In this document: one piece after another, positions 23,895 through 35,807 of the stretch | Numbering within the stretch: the stretch's first letter is position 1 | Layout of the letters: each line of letters starts with the position of its first letter | Source: Clavelina lepadiformis | Taxonomy: Eukaryota > Chordata > Ascidiacea > Aplousobranchia > Clavelinidae | Length of the DNA stretch: 64,000 nt | Direction of reading: 5' to 3' | Assembly: GCF_947623445.1 (NCBI RefSeq) | Contig: NC_135245.1 | Coordinates: forward strand, 19,599,501 to 19,663,500 | Notes under the pieces: model-generated | Database searches by the model: none | What the model was told of the DNA's origin: nothing | The model's input: the letters and a program-made list of their open reading frames with translations, nothing else | Program-made: the position numbers and the translations under genes

Positions 23895-24991
23895 GCTTTA
23901 TACTAAAGGCAGACAAAAATTATTCTGAAACACCAACCTAGAAAAGGATATTGCGATAATAATAACTATACCATCGTTTAACTAACCTAAACAATTAAGC
24001 CAACGACTAATAAGAATGAAGGTTAACACAGTAAAAACCAACTAACTATAGACATTACAAGTTGCCCAACCTGACCAACAAATTGAGTTAATTCTTGAGC
24101 AAACGTTGCTTTCTGCTCAGTTTTATAAGAAACTTCAAAAAAAGTTCACACCATTCTAAAAAAAATTTTGTCATTGTGTCATAAAATTATTTAACGCCGA
24201 CCCACAATGACCTTCAGAGTACAAGTTTATAATGAAGATTATGGCCTTGTGTTTTAAGGTGGCCTTTTGGCCATGACCGAACTTTGATAAAGGTTGATTG
24301 ATTTAAGGTTGCACGTGCTTTTATACTGCAAGTTTGAGTTTAGACGTTCACACCTTTAACGACCCATAATCAAGGTTGTAGGTTTCAATGACTTAATTGT
24401 TTTGTTGCTGTTATACGATATAAATTTTTAGTTTTGACAAATTTTACAAGCACATTTTTACAACTTTATTTACAATGACGTATAGATTTAGATTCTATAG
24501 ATACCATACAAAACAATTTTCTTAAATTACCTCTAAATCTACGCTTTTTCAAAAGTGTCATCTTATTAGTGAAAGGAGGAAAAGTGTGCTCCGTTACTAC
24601 AAATTTGTGCAGCTCGGTTATAAAGTGTTTCATTCTCAGCTAAAATCTGACGTCTCACACAATGCCATTTTTCTCTGTAGGCCATAACGTTACCCTTATC
24701 ATCAAACGTATATCACAATGAAGATCACTTTTGCCGAATATTTTAGGCCGGTAATGGTCAAAATTCTGAAAACTTTGAAAGACTTAACAGTCATCCAAGT
24801 CTGCCGAATTTGATTCCATAATAAATAAAACATCAGAAGCAAGACCGGGTCATTTAAGCTACTACTCTTTACTTCGCGAAAACATAGTTGGCCTATTAAA
24901 TTAAACCAATTCAACATTAATCCATTATCAATTAAATCAAGTTATTCCCGCTACAATCAACCCATAAGCAAATAAAAAAAAGTTTGGCGGT

Positions 24992-25062
24992 CCTCCAATT
25001 CGAGCCGGCGGCCAGGTCAGCGTCGAATCGCCTGGTTACCGAGCCAGCAACGACATAATAGA
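24992..25062 (-). repeat. tRNA-derived SINE head (probable)
   Basis: Read on the minus strand there is an A-box-like GGCTCGGTAACCAGG followed about 30 bases later by a B-box-like GGCTCGAATTGG, the spacing of an internal Pol III promoter in tRNA-derived SINEs. The cloverleaf is not intact, so this is not a functional tRNA. A related head is seen at 40930-40995. Confidence 0.35.
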
Positions 25063-25282
25063 AAGTACTCAAGTACCTATGCTGAGTAATTGGTACTTGC
25101 CACATGGCATTGTACTCGAAAGTTTTTTTAAAATAACCTAAAAGTACCTGTGCCACTTATTTAATACAAGAAATTGGTATCGTGTAACTACTCGTATTAA
25201 AAAATATGTTTCAGATCTAGTTGTTTACAATAACACAGACGTTGTTACAATTTTTGTTAACTTCCTTGTGCAAACTACCCTA

Positions 25283-25396
25283 TCGGTTTTGTCACTTTTT
25301 CCCGTTCATTGGCGCGTGTTAGTAACAACTGGATTGACTTTTTATCCCCACCGCAGTTTTGACGAAAAATAAATTACTGGTTGAATGATTGATACA
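25283..25396 (+). repeat. interspersed repeat, copy 1
   Basis: Shares most of about 110 bases with 40779-40890, including 'TTGGCGCGTGTTAGTAACAA' and CCCCACCGC followed by TTTTGACGA. Neither copy lies in a coding exon. The family is not recognised. Confidence 0.6.
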
Positions 25397-27664
25397 AAGG
25401 CTTAAGAAAGTATGCTGAACAAGGTGCTATGATACCTTGCATGAACAGGAAAATATATATTCTTTGCGTTCTCACGTTACGCAACTGTTGCATTCAGCTT
25501 GTTAAGGGTGAGTCAGCTATAATGAAGGACGATAGACCCGTCATGAGTTCATTTTCGTCATATGCTAATGCAGGTTAAACCCCTTTTTAACCAGAATATT
25601 CTATCGTTGTATAAGTAAAGCGTTTTTTTGCTTCTAACTTCGAAGCTTGTGTTGTGCGAGGTTTGTGGAAACCCTATTTTTGTGTGTTATGGCGTGCTTT
25701 ATCAGTTTTATAGGCTATAAGGCTGGTGCCCGTGATGGAAAGTTTGGCACTTGTACGTCCGAGGTTCATCAATTGGTATGATATATAATAAAAAACATTA
25801 CACTACATTAAGAATATTAGGTTGCTTGAGCACCAAATTATGATATACAAACAAAGAATTAAAACTTCTGTGCATCGCCACCACGACGAAAAACGTCTGA
25901 ATGTGTCTTTGGAAGCACAATCCAGGCTATCTCTTGAAAAATTGCCATTTTTTTCCGGTCGGGTGTAGGCTTGACATGATGTGCGCACTTTAGGTTTGTA
26001 TATTGGTAGACCTTGTTGACTGGGACAGTCTGACAGAAATTCCGTGCACTCAATTCTGCAATTTTTAACTCATAAAGAGATTGAATCAGTCAATTTTTTT
26101 TATTTGTGCACTTTATGTGCGTCTGGCCATTTTTCTGCACCCGCACTTGTTATTTTTAGTTGTTTTATAGTTTGGTGCAAGCAAAATTTTGCTGAAAACG
26201 GCTATATTCTGCAGGCCGGTAAGCTAGCCTATGTCATCTGGATTTTTCCTATCTGACTGTAGAGAGGGTCAATTCTTCAGATCATAAAGTAGTAAACTTT
26301 TGTTAGTCAAAGGCCGCATTTCAGTTACTGGGAATTTTCCTTAGGCCTAGTTCATTTCTAAGCAAAGTTTGTGAAAACTTGTATTAAAATTTTTTCGAAA
26401 TGACCATCTCACTGGCGTTTGTTTACCAAATTTACTGAATGGCAATATATTGACTGACAGATACTCACTTATGGATTTATCCTCTTGTTTTTGACTTCTA
26501 TATAGTTGCTTACTAATAACATTTTTACTTGGGGATTTTACGTTGTTACGAAATAACCTAGGTACATGTGATTGTTATGCATAAGATATATAATTATAAG
26601 AACAACTGGTAGAACCCTGAGTTAGGTATATGGGGTTCCATGACAGTTGCAATATTAATTATGGGTTTTGCTACAGAACAGATTTGGAAAGGACTGTGCG
26701 AAACTGACCTTTGATCTTTAACCTTTGATGGTTTTCAGGACCTACTTACAGTGAAATAGTTGCTTGCTTTTTCTTTTGTTCCTTTTGTTTAAGGTAACTT
26801 GGTTCAAAATTGTTTTTTGATCACAATACAGTAGAACTTGCCGCATATATATTGCTTCGTTCTGGCTAAGATCCTATTGTTCATGTATTATCAAGTTTGG
26901 CTGATTGTGATTGGAATAATTTATCTTAAAGTTAATCAAACCTCTAAAAATTGTGACATTGCAAACTTTTAATCTGCTACAACTACACTAAACTTGTTTG
27001 CCAAGTTGTATATGATTATTGCTGATTTAACATAACTCCATCGTGCGTCACAACGTGTGTTTATAGACACACTATTTTGTCACTTTACACTGCTTTTATC
27101 AGTCCAAACAAAAATCACTTTCGTTTAAGACAATATTGCATTTGAGAGTTTAAATGAACACTACATTGTTGTACAAGAAATTAAAAGTGCTTTTTTGCAT
27201 TACTCAAATCCCAAATATTGAGCTTTTGCAGAAAAAGGGTTTTTAAGTATGTGTAGGCCAGTGTATATCAATCTGTTGTTTGCCAAAGCCACCTTAACTT
27301 GGTGACTTTGGCAAATTCTACTGTAATTTATTAGGCTACCTTCTTAGCTTGGTATGCTGTTGAAATAATTATCCTCGGAAAGAGGAAAGATTTTGATTGC
27401 ATTTGTTTACCAAGAATGCCTTTATGCATTGTTCAATAGATTTATGTCAAAACTGCTTTGCATAATTTTGAGTGGGACAATGAGAATTTGCTGCATGCAA
27501 ATAATTTTATCCTTGTTCCAATAATTCCAACTAAACATGATAAATAACAGCTGATGGGAGTTCCAAGTTAGTTACAACCTGATGTTGTAATTTTAATGCA
27601 TTTCAGCGCCTTAGTGCTTATGTTTTATGCTAAATAAGAAAATTTGTCATTACGCTGGTTTGTG

Positions 27665-30600
27665 ATGGAAGATGAACAAGTCAGTTATTTCAAGTTACGT
27701 GAGAAGGAATTAGGATTCCGACCGCAAAATGAAGTTGTTTATAACAGCATCCTCCCCTATTCTGATCACATAGATGAAGAATCAAAATATGCCCTCACGG
27801 CCATCAAAAGAAACCTTACAAAAGCTGTCTTGCTAAGGGATTTAAGGCCAGGAGTTGCATACTGGACAAGCCAACTAATTAGATATATTAGACTGTACGG
27901 GTTAAAATTTTCAAAGTCTGATCATGTCCATTTTATCAAGTTATTTTATGAACTAGTTACGTCACCTGGATTGGAAGGTGTTTTGGTTGAGCAGATATGT
28001 GGGGCCATGGGGAAACTTCTCAAAAAACGCCATCTACTCAGCAGAAAAGATTTACTGCTGGATTGGGTCCCACTTTACAAGCTATCAGAACAATTGATTT
28101 ACTCCAAAATGGAACCGATGGGCCTCGAATGGATTCCTCCAACTGTCGGCAGCAAAATAAATGGATTGATTCGAAACTGTCGCTCGTATTTTCCACCCGC
28201 GTCCACTCAGGCTATGCTGGATGAGTGGAGACCACTGCTTTGTCCGTTTGATGTAATAATGAGTAAAGCTTGCAAGTATTTGGATCTTTTTGTACCCACA
28301 CTTGTCTTCAGCAGAGAGGAAAGTGAATCATCATGGCGTTTGTGGATTAACGAAATCCTTGCTTTGTGGAAATCTGCCCAAAACGGTCCCACTTGGGAAA
28401 AGAACTTAGTCCATCTTTTGGCTCGCTTTGCACACAACAACATTGGCTACTTTGATTGGGAACCGTTTGTGAGCCAACTATGCACTCGGTTATTGAGGTC
28501 AATGCAACTCCCAGTTGGAAAGCTACAGCACACATCATCATTAACCCACCAATTACCGATAGAGACTGCTAGCCTGTGGTTGATTTCGATGATGGGTAGA
28601 CAATGCAGCAAGATTGTATTGCAGCATCTTAGACACTTCTTTGATGCAACAGGGACCTACTTTCATCCTTCCAACACTGGTAAGTGGTGTGGCAGCTTGC
28701 TGAACTTCTTGCAAAACATTGCGGCCAAATTTGCTGCGAGGGTACATCGGGAACGTTACAAGACTCAGAGATGGGAACCGAAGGTACCAGAGTCACATTT
28801 GTTACAAGACAGTGACATTGAAGAATTTGTTTTAATTTTAAAGCCCGTTGCACTTATGACCCTTTATAGTAAAATAGGTCCCACAATGGCTAGTAAAGTT
28901 TTACTGATTTTGTCGAATTTAAGACCCGATCTAATCCTGCCTGAACTCGTGGATAAAACTTATATTGCCTTGGGAACTCTGACGGAACCACACCAAGTGC
29001 GTTCTTGTCTTTCGGCGTTATCTTGTAGCATTTCACCAGGAATAAGGGAGTTTCCAGAGGTTCGTAAACACATCATCCCACTGCTCTTCCAGTGTCTTCC
29101 TGCACTTGATCCTAATGATCTGACAAAGTCGTTGCTTGCGTTCCAATTTATCAGCACCGCCCTTTCCATGATCCCGGTGGTAAATTGCAGCCGCGCGGTG
29201 CAACTCCGAACTGATCTTAACGAAGAAGAGCTTGAACTGTGCAACATGACTGATCAGTTTGAAGACTTTGCCAGTCAGTACATGGAGCGTTTATTTGTTC
29301 TACTCGAAGGTCTTAGCCAGGGTATTGAATCTCATAGCGTCGAATCTTCAGATGATCGTGATGTAAGAATCACTCAGTCTGAAGGAATATCCGGAATGAT
29401 TCTTGTGACCTCGACAGCAATTTTGCTTCAACAGTCATCGACTGATATCTACAGATTATGTTTGGACAAAGTTTTTCGTTTTGCCACGACTAATCTTCTG
29501 GCTGGCTTCGTTGCCATGTCAACCACTGCAACGTTGTGTGCCGCAACAGTGAAGATCAATCCAGCAGAGGGTTATGCAAAGTTTGTGCCCTACTTATGTA
29601 ATGAGATATTAGAATATTTTGCTGAAACTCCAGAAGCCAAAACAGAAGAAAAATTGGACAAAAAGCTTCTATGGGACTTGAAAATCTTGTCTGAAATCTG
29701 CCACAATGGAACCGAACATCTTCTTCAGTATAAGGACCTTCTGTACGATGTTGCCAGCCATGGCATTGAGATGACTGCAAAGGATGGTTACCAGACAGCG
29801 ATTAAAATCATTAAATACTGCATCAGAGGCTGGACCATTTTCTTCTGCAGTGACAGAAGAAGCCTCTCTTACAGCATAGACCAAGACCCAGCTGAATACC
29901 TTGCCATAAGGGACTGGGGGAAGATTTCAAACCCCCGAGATTTAGACATGAAATGGCACATTCCATCGGAGAAAGAACTGAATGCAGCTTTTGAGTGCTT
30001 TGATCGTTTCTTTATTCCTGCATTGCAAGAGTTATCTGATTTCAACGCTGACAAGTGTGACTTAACCAAAGAAGAATTGCGTAAAATTCTGTACTTAGTG
30101 AAAGAAGTTCTTATGGTTGCCTCTGTCTTGCTCCCAGAAGATGATTCAGGTTCGGTTTGTCTTGAACGGGACTCAGTTGTTAGCCTAAGAAGTTGGCCCG
30201 TGCTCACAACAGAGCTGTTACCATTTTATAACTCATGTATTCTCAAAAGCGGCCATAGCAACATTCGGAAAAGAGTGTTCGAAATTACCCATGGCACACT
30301 GCAAAAACTTTTGTCCTGTCGCGAGGACGATGTTAAATCAGTCTGCTTCATCGTGGATATCTACAGTCAGTGTTCGCTGATGCATGAACAGCAGAAAGCA
30401 GAGTTTGATCAGCACTGGAAAGTTTTTACGACCTACAAAAATGCCATGAAAAATCCTCTAAGACAGAAAAAGCAACGGGAGAGATTATCTTTGATTGACA
30501 GGGCTGTATTACAGCATCAGATGAGGGTCCTGGCAATAGAACGGTCAAACTACACCAGTTTACATCATGGTGTTATGTTGGATCTGATTCAGCTATCGAC

Positions 30601-33600
30601 ATCACATTACATGAAAGTGAGAGGAAACGCCCAGGCTTTATTTTTTCACGGACTCACGTTAGTCCCATCTTCAGCTTACAGGCAATATCTTCCATTGATT
30701 CTAAAACATCTTGACAAGGCCAACACTGTTAGCCATCAGGAGTTAAAAGGTGCCCTGTATCTTCTTATCGGAAAGCCGAAAAGCAGGTCATTTCTTGGTT
30801 TTTATCACCGGTGGGATGCCATTGCAAAGGTCTGGCCTGCACTTATTGCCGTACCACACTCTGAAAAGCCGTCCATTGCTAAACTGTACGACAAATTAGC
30901 TTTAAAAATTCAAGCCTATTTCAACAGCATTGCTATAGAATCTGTTGTATCCAGCGAGTCTGTGCAAGCTGCGGTAGATTTCATTCAATCAAATGATGTT
31001 CCTGAAGCAGCAGACATAGATATCAAAAATGTCATTGAAGAAGGTGAAAAGCACTCGAGGTGTGTCGGCGCAAAGAATAAAGGCTTGTACGAATCCCTGG
31101 TAAACTCTCTTATTGACTTATATGAAACGGGAAACCTCACATGGAAGTACGTTGAGCTAGTGTTGGGAATGCTTTCACTGCTTCTACGACACGACATTCA
31201 AATACCACGACTTACCAAACTCTTCCTATCCCTACTGACTGACGATGTTATCTCTGTGAGAACTTTGGCACTTGCATGCGTCGGATCAATTATGAAGCAG
31301 CAGAAAAGAAAACACGCCGTGGAGATGTTGTCCCTCGAAGACATCACGGGCCACAATGATACCACCAGAGCTCAACCTCATCCAGGTGATCGGGTTGACA
31401 ACAGCTGGCATCAGTATAACAGCAAGGATCTGCCAACCAACCAAAAGAAGTTCGACAACACAAAGTTTGTTGATAAAACGCACTGGGGTTACTATGCGTG
31501 GCCTAAATTGATAAAGACCTATGCTCATTATGAGAAGCAACCGAAACTTGACCGGGAAAGGGATGAACTGAACGAAGGGGAAGTTGCCGTTTATGATTTT
31601 TTCACCAATTCCAGCTCTGTGGAAAAATTGATCAACTTTTTGTGCTTGGAAAATGTGAAAGGAAAGGACAAGTTCGATGACAAGAGAATGGATATGTTCA
31701 GAGGTTTATTTCGAAATTATGGCGATACATTCGTTCCGTTATTTAAGCCAAACATTTTAAGGTTGGTTGAAGAAAAGCAAGAGAGTCACCAGCGATGTGC
31801 CGCCGAAATTATTACAGGGATTGCAATGGGTTCGAAGCATTGGCCTTTTGAAAAAGTTAACAACATGTGGGATTGGATGATACCAACTCTGAAGAAAGCC
31901 GTTGCCAATATTAGCACCGAGACGACAAAAGATTGGGACAAAACATTCACTCAAATTGTCCAGAATCGCGATCCACGCCGGATTTATTGGGTTTTGGATT
32001 TTCTTGCCAACGAGCCTGCAACTTTGAGCAACACTGTCCTAGTCGAATCGAGCAAGTTGTTCATCTTCCAGGGCGGTATCCATCAGCAGGAGTGGAGAGT
32101 GCCAGAAATTTTGCAAAAGATGTTGAACCACGTCGAACCACTTTTAGGTCACCAGTACAAGAGTATTCGCAATCGTATCGGGAGTGTTCTTGCGAGTATT
32201 TTTCTCTACGACGTAGAAATTCTTGGCAAGTCTCAGAAATGTCAACGCACGCCGTCAGCAGCTGAATTTGTTAAGCGCGTGCTGCCAAGGTTGGAAATTC
32301 TTTTATCGGAAGACACTCCCCCGTTAAGTAATGCTTCTTCAGAGACATCTGTTGGTTCAATTTCTGAGGCTGCAGATCAAGAAGAACTCGTAGAGGATTA
32401 TAGCATGCCATTGGGGATACCAGTAGCAGGCGGTGCTAATATATCAGGAGTGGAAACTTTACCTCCTGAAATCATCCATCAAATTCAGGAAGGATTAAAG
32501 AAGTTGCTCCCACCTGGCTCACCGATGCCTGATCTGATGAGAGCAAGAGAGTTACAAGATCACCTTCCTGTTAACTTGGTACAGGGTTCGATGATTCAGA
32601 AGGCAAGGAAATCCGGTCTTCTCCGTCCAACAGTGGATGAATCAGCACAGGTTAGCCCTAGTTTGATGATGTAATAATGTATCAATTTAACATATATAGA
32701 GCAAGTGGAAGCTTTCAATTAATTGTGATTTGTTAAATTTAAGGGAATTTAGAAAACCTAATAATTTCTAACCATTTCATAGACGGGAAGTGATACGGAG
32801 CGCAACGAAACAATCCGAATCTACAAGACAGTAATGAAGTGGATAGTGAGCGCGCAACGCAGCACGATGCAACCATTTCGTTCGTGTTTCTTGCAGCTGC
32901 TTCCTTTGATATGCAAGTTGTATCCAGTGGATAAGCAAGGCTCAGATGAAGAGCTGCACCGGGACACGCGCCTCTGCCTATCCTGTCTGGCGCAAAGCAT
33001 CGTGCAAGATGACGACATCTCAAAAGTTGTTGACACTATTCGTGATATAGTTGACATCAACTCCTGGCACGCTCGCCATACCATCCTCTCATATATACAA
33101 GTCTTTGTTTACAGCAACCTGTTCTCAGTCGGGCAAAATAAATCGATAATGTTGGAGTTGCGAGAAATCATCATAAGTCTCCTTCAAGATGATCAGTATG
33201 AGGTGTCTCGCATGGCTAGCATCACACTCAGCGGATTGATCCAGTGTGGAGCAATAGATTTGGACGATGAACTTCTCCAGCTCGGATACGACATGTGCAG
33301 CACCAAATTGAAGAGAAAGAAAAAAACAGGCGCAAATGATGTAGAGGACGTAAATTTTCAGAAGAGATTGCTGAAACGACACGCCGGAGTTTTAATTTTG
33401 AGCGCCTGCGTTCTCTCTTCACCCTATTCAGTACCTGACTGGATGCCCAGGGTAGTGATGAGATTGTCGGATCATCTCCACGACATCCAGCCAATACAGG
33501 GAACAATCAAGAGAACTTTGTCCGACTTTCGTCGAACTCACCATGATAACTGGCATGAAGATAAATTGAAATTCTCCAGCGATGAATTGGCCGTTCTCAC

Positions 33601-33634
33601 GGACTTGTTGGTTTCGCCAAGCTATTACGCATGA
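27665..33634 (+). CDS. PSME4: proteasome activator complex subunit 4 (PA200)
   Basis: Two coding exons, 27665-32650 and 32783-33634, join in phase to about 1,945 residues; human PSME4 is about 1,840. The start is the first ATG in the frame (MEDEQVSYF). PA200 is a HEAT-repeat solenoid that caps the 20S proteasome in the nucleus and promotes ATP-independent degradation, including of acetylated histones. Near-conserved blocks occur throughout: FSKSDHVHFIKLFYELV, EEWRPL-type 'DEWRPLLCPFDVIM', RRHLHRERYK-type 'RVHRERYKTQRWEPKVP', 'VDKTHWGYYAWPK', 'SKHWPFEKV', 'QEWRVPEIL', and 'RRTHHDNWHEDK' near the end. The C-terminus SYYA carries the Hb-Y-X-type motif that docks into the 20S ring and opens the gate. 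An extra acidic and proline-rich stretch of roughly 100 residues lies just before the single intron (about 32320-32650) and is absent from the human protein as I remember it. The gene is convergent with POLR1E. Confidence 0.97.
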
Positions 33635-34589
33635 ATTTAGGATCGCGTTATTCATGAAGGACTGTGTTTTTATTTAATGTTTTTTTGTATCATCATCCTG
33701 AGCGCAATTGTCTCTGCAGTTGATGTTTGAACTTTGCTATTTTAACTTTGGAATCTGCACAACAACAAATCTAAATTTTCTGAATTAAGCAATTTTTCAT
33801 AGAACCAAATCTCTTCGCTCAGTTATACAACAGCTATGTATTTGTTAGATGGAAAAGCAGTTTTGTGTATTTGATTACTGTCATATCTTCCTATTGTCTT
33901 AAATCTTAGTATTATTGGTGACGCTTCTTTCAAAACAATAAATTTTCTTTAAATGCATTACTTAGTTTTAATGGCAATTTAAATGACTGTTCGGCCAACA
34001 ACACATTTGCACCTGAAGTTGTGGGAATTCTTTTTTTGTCAATATTTTAGTGGATTTATACCAGTCTATCACACCTTGCTGTAAACATAAGTCTGGTCTT
34101 GGTGATCAGTTTTTGTCATATTTATTGTTAGGCATATTATTCAATACATATATAGTCATACAATACATCGCGGGTCTCTAGTTAAATTGATCGATTGTGT
34201 TTTTCTAATTTTTTTCGCGTACGTTCACCGTCAAATTCCGATGGATATCATAATGGAAGGAATTGTTTAATTGACTTTTATCATTATTGGCAGTTAAAAC
34301 TGATGAGCTTTTCATGTGCCGTTTTGTCGGATTTATTTTGCTGATGATTTTTATGGATTCTAGGAGGAATAAACACCCGCTACTCTGTTTAATTTTATGA
34401 TTTTTAACGCTACGTGCATGACGCATAATATAAATGATATTTCACGCAGCCTATCACCAGTGTGCTAACTTTATTCAGCAATCGAATAGAAATCAAAAAT
34501 GCAAGGAAAGGACTTTAGCAGAGTCAGTGCGACAATAAATTAAAACAAAGCGTGCCAGAATAGCACAAAAATCTAAGATAAATTTGTCT
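33635..34589. other. intergenic between convergent PSME4 and POLR1E
   Basis: Holds the two 3' untranslated regions. Nothing else is recognised. Confidence 0.5.
33937..33942 (+). terminator. candidate polyadenylation signal of PSME4
   Basis: AATAAA lies about 300 bases after the PSME4 stop, in AT-rich sequence. This is the usual hexamer; the cleavage site is not visible. Confidence 0.4.
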
Positions 34590-35807
34590 TTACTTACGAC
34601 CTCTCGGCCCTCGTTCAGTTTTTGGAAATTGTAGTGGGAGTGACAACACAGCACTTTCTTTCCTGATCCCTCCGCTTGTGTGGACTTTAATGGAGCCACC
34701 TAGTGCTCGAACATGGAGTGACAACTTTTTACTTGAAATCGCAAAAGCTTCCTTAAACAATTCTGCGTCAGTAGCAAACGAATCAATGTTCCACGCTACG
34801 ACCAGGGCCACAGCAAGCACTTTGTCTTTCATTCTTTGTGGCATTTTCCTCTCTCTCCCATGACCACCCAAAAAGAATTCACTGAGCAACCAGTTTTTCA
34901 CAGGTTCTGCCATATCGCTGAACAAGTCACGACTACGTCTGAATTCGCTGCTTTTTAGTTTAAAAGTTTTAATAAGATATGCCATTAATTGCAAGCAGCA
35001 TGCGTACTCTGTGTGAACATCCGGACTTTGCACAATGGCAAGAGGAGGATTTCTGGCATGTTCAGTGATCAATCGCCATGACAACGCTCCACCTTTACTT
35101 TGCCACTGTTTGATAGTTTGTAGAGTTGGTCGGATAAATTGTTCAGCTTCAGGAATAAGGGCCTTGCTCACCTCCTCGGGAACAATTTTTCCAAGAGGGT
35201 AAATGTCCTCAATGACATTGGCATCTTTGTTGCAAGGAATTATGGTCTGGGCGTCAGACGGGTCTTCTTCAGGCGACATGAAACCAGATGTCTCCATCAA
35301 TGCTTCAACTGAAGTCTGGACAGCCTCTGTGCTATCCGCAACTTTGTTCCTCAGTCTTGTAACCATCGCTCGTTTTCGTTTGTGACTTCCGAAAACCTCC
35401 GTCAAATCATCCTGTTTTTCAGAAAATGAGCGCTCATCTTGCTCACTTTGCTTCTTAGTTTTTTCTTTTTCTTCATCGTCCCTCTCAACATCTGCAACCA
35501 TAATTGGTCTCAACTTGAAATGATCAGCTTCAAACAGTTGGGCAATGCCGGTCCGTTTGTCCACTTCAGCGATTACATATTTATGAGCATAAGGATATTC
35601 TTCGCAAGTTTCATAATTGTTTCCAACATATTTCAAATGAAGTCCATCTGCCAGTAAAATTTTTCTCTTTTTAAGCTTCAGGTTGTTCGTCTGTTTGTGT
35701 TGAAACAACTCACAGCTTAATGTGGTCCCATTTTGAAGACAACCGTTGGAAAACTCTGCTATGAGTCGTTTACGTGAGTTTGGGTTGTGTTTAAGTACAA
35801 GAGACAT
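34590..35807 (-). CDS. POLR1E: RNA polymerase I subunit A49/PAF53
   Basis: One uninterrupted frame of 405 residues. The N-terminal half holds the conserved YVGNNYETCEEYPYAHKYVI and 'RTGIAQLFEADHFKLRP', the dimerisation module of the A49/PAF53 family that pairs with A34.5/PAF49. A charged linker follows (EKEKTKKQSEQDERSFSEK, then KRKRAMVTRLRNKVAD). The C-terminal half, about residues 190-400, contains 'DIYPLGKIVPEEV' and then the predicted tandem winged-helix region, including KDKVLAVALVVAWNIDSF. Length equals that of the family (about 400-420). The protein sits on Pol I in the nucleolus and helps initiation and elongation on rDNA. The gene has no introns in its coding part and is convergent with PSME4. 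A longer plus-strand frame inside it is a shadow. Confidence 0.92.
   Translation of the reverse strand: MSLVLKHNPNSRKRLIAEFSNGCLQNGTTLSCELFQHKQTNNLKLKKRKILLADGLHLKYVGNNYETCEEYPYAHKYVIAEVDKRTGIAQLFEADHFKLRPIMVADVERDDEEKEKTKKQSEQDERSFSEKQDDLTEVFGSHKRKRAMVTRLRNKVADSTEAVQTSVEALMETSGFMSPEEDPSDAQTIIPCNKDANVIEDIYPLGKIVPEEVSKALIPEAEQFIRPTLQTIKQWQSKGGALSWRLITEHARNPPLAIVQSPDVHTEYACCLQLMAYLIKTFKLKSSEFRRSRDLFSDMAEPVKNWLLSEFFLGGHGRERKMPQRMKDKVLAVALVVAWNIDSFATDAELFKEAFAISSKKLSLHVRALGGSIKVHTSGGIRKESAVLSLPLQFPKTERGPRGRK

Larger units (their letters stand above)
23895..27664. other. intergenic upstream of PSME4
   Basis: 3.8 kb with no supported gene. It holds a tRNA-like SINE head (about 24992-25062, minus) and an interspersed repeat (25283-25396). 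A possible short first exon near 25689-25775 (ATG to a GTATGA donor) could be a 5' exon of the next gene but has no support beyond that. A splice-acceptor-like TTTCAG at 27601-27606, 58 bases before the PSME4 start, is a candidate for a 5'-UTR intron or spliced-leader addition. Confidence 0.45.

Noticed and set aside
25003-25062. A functional tRNA gene on the minus strand
   Set aside because: The acceptor and anticodon stems do not close properly; a SINE head explains the boxes better.
25859-26053. Minus-strand frame with PTPDRKK, considered as a transposase or exon remnant
   Set aside because: No family could be matched and no splice partner was found.
27644-27664. Start of PSME4 at 27644
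   Set aside because: That codon is TTG; the first ATG in the frame is at 27665.
32651-32674. Continuation of the first PSME4 exon to its in-frame stop
   Set aside because: A donor GTTAGC after CAG at 32650 joins in phase to 32783, where family similarity resumes.
34678-35657. Plus-strand frames over POLR1E
   Set aside because: They are antisense to a 405-residue frame with clear family motifs.
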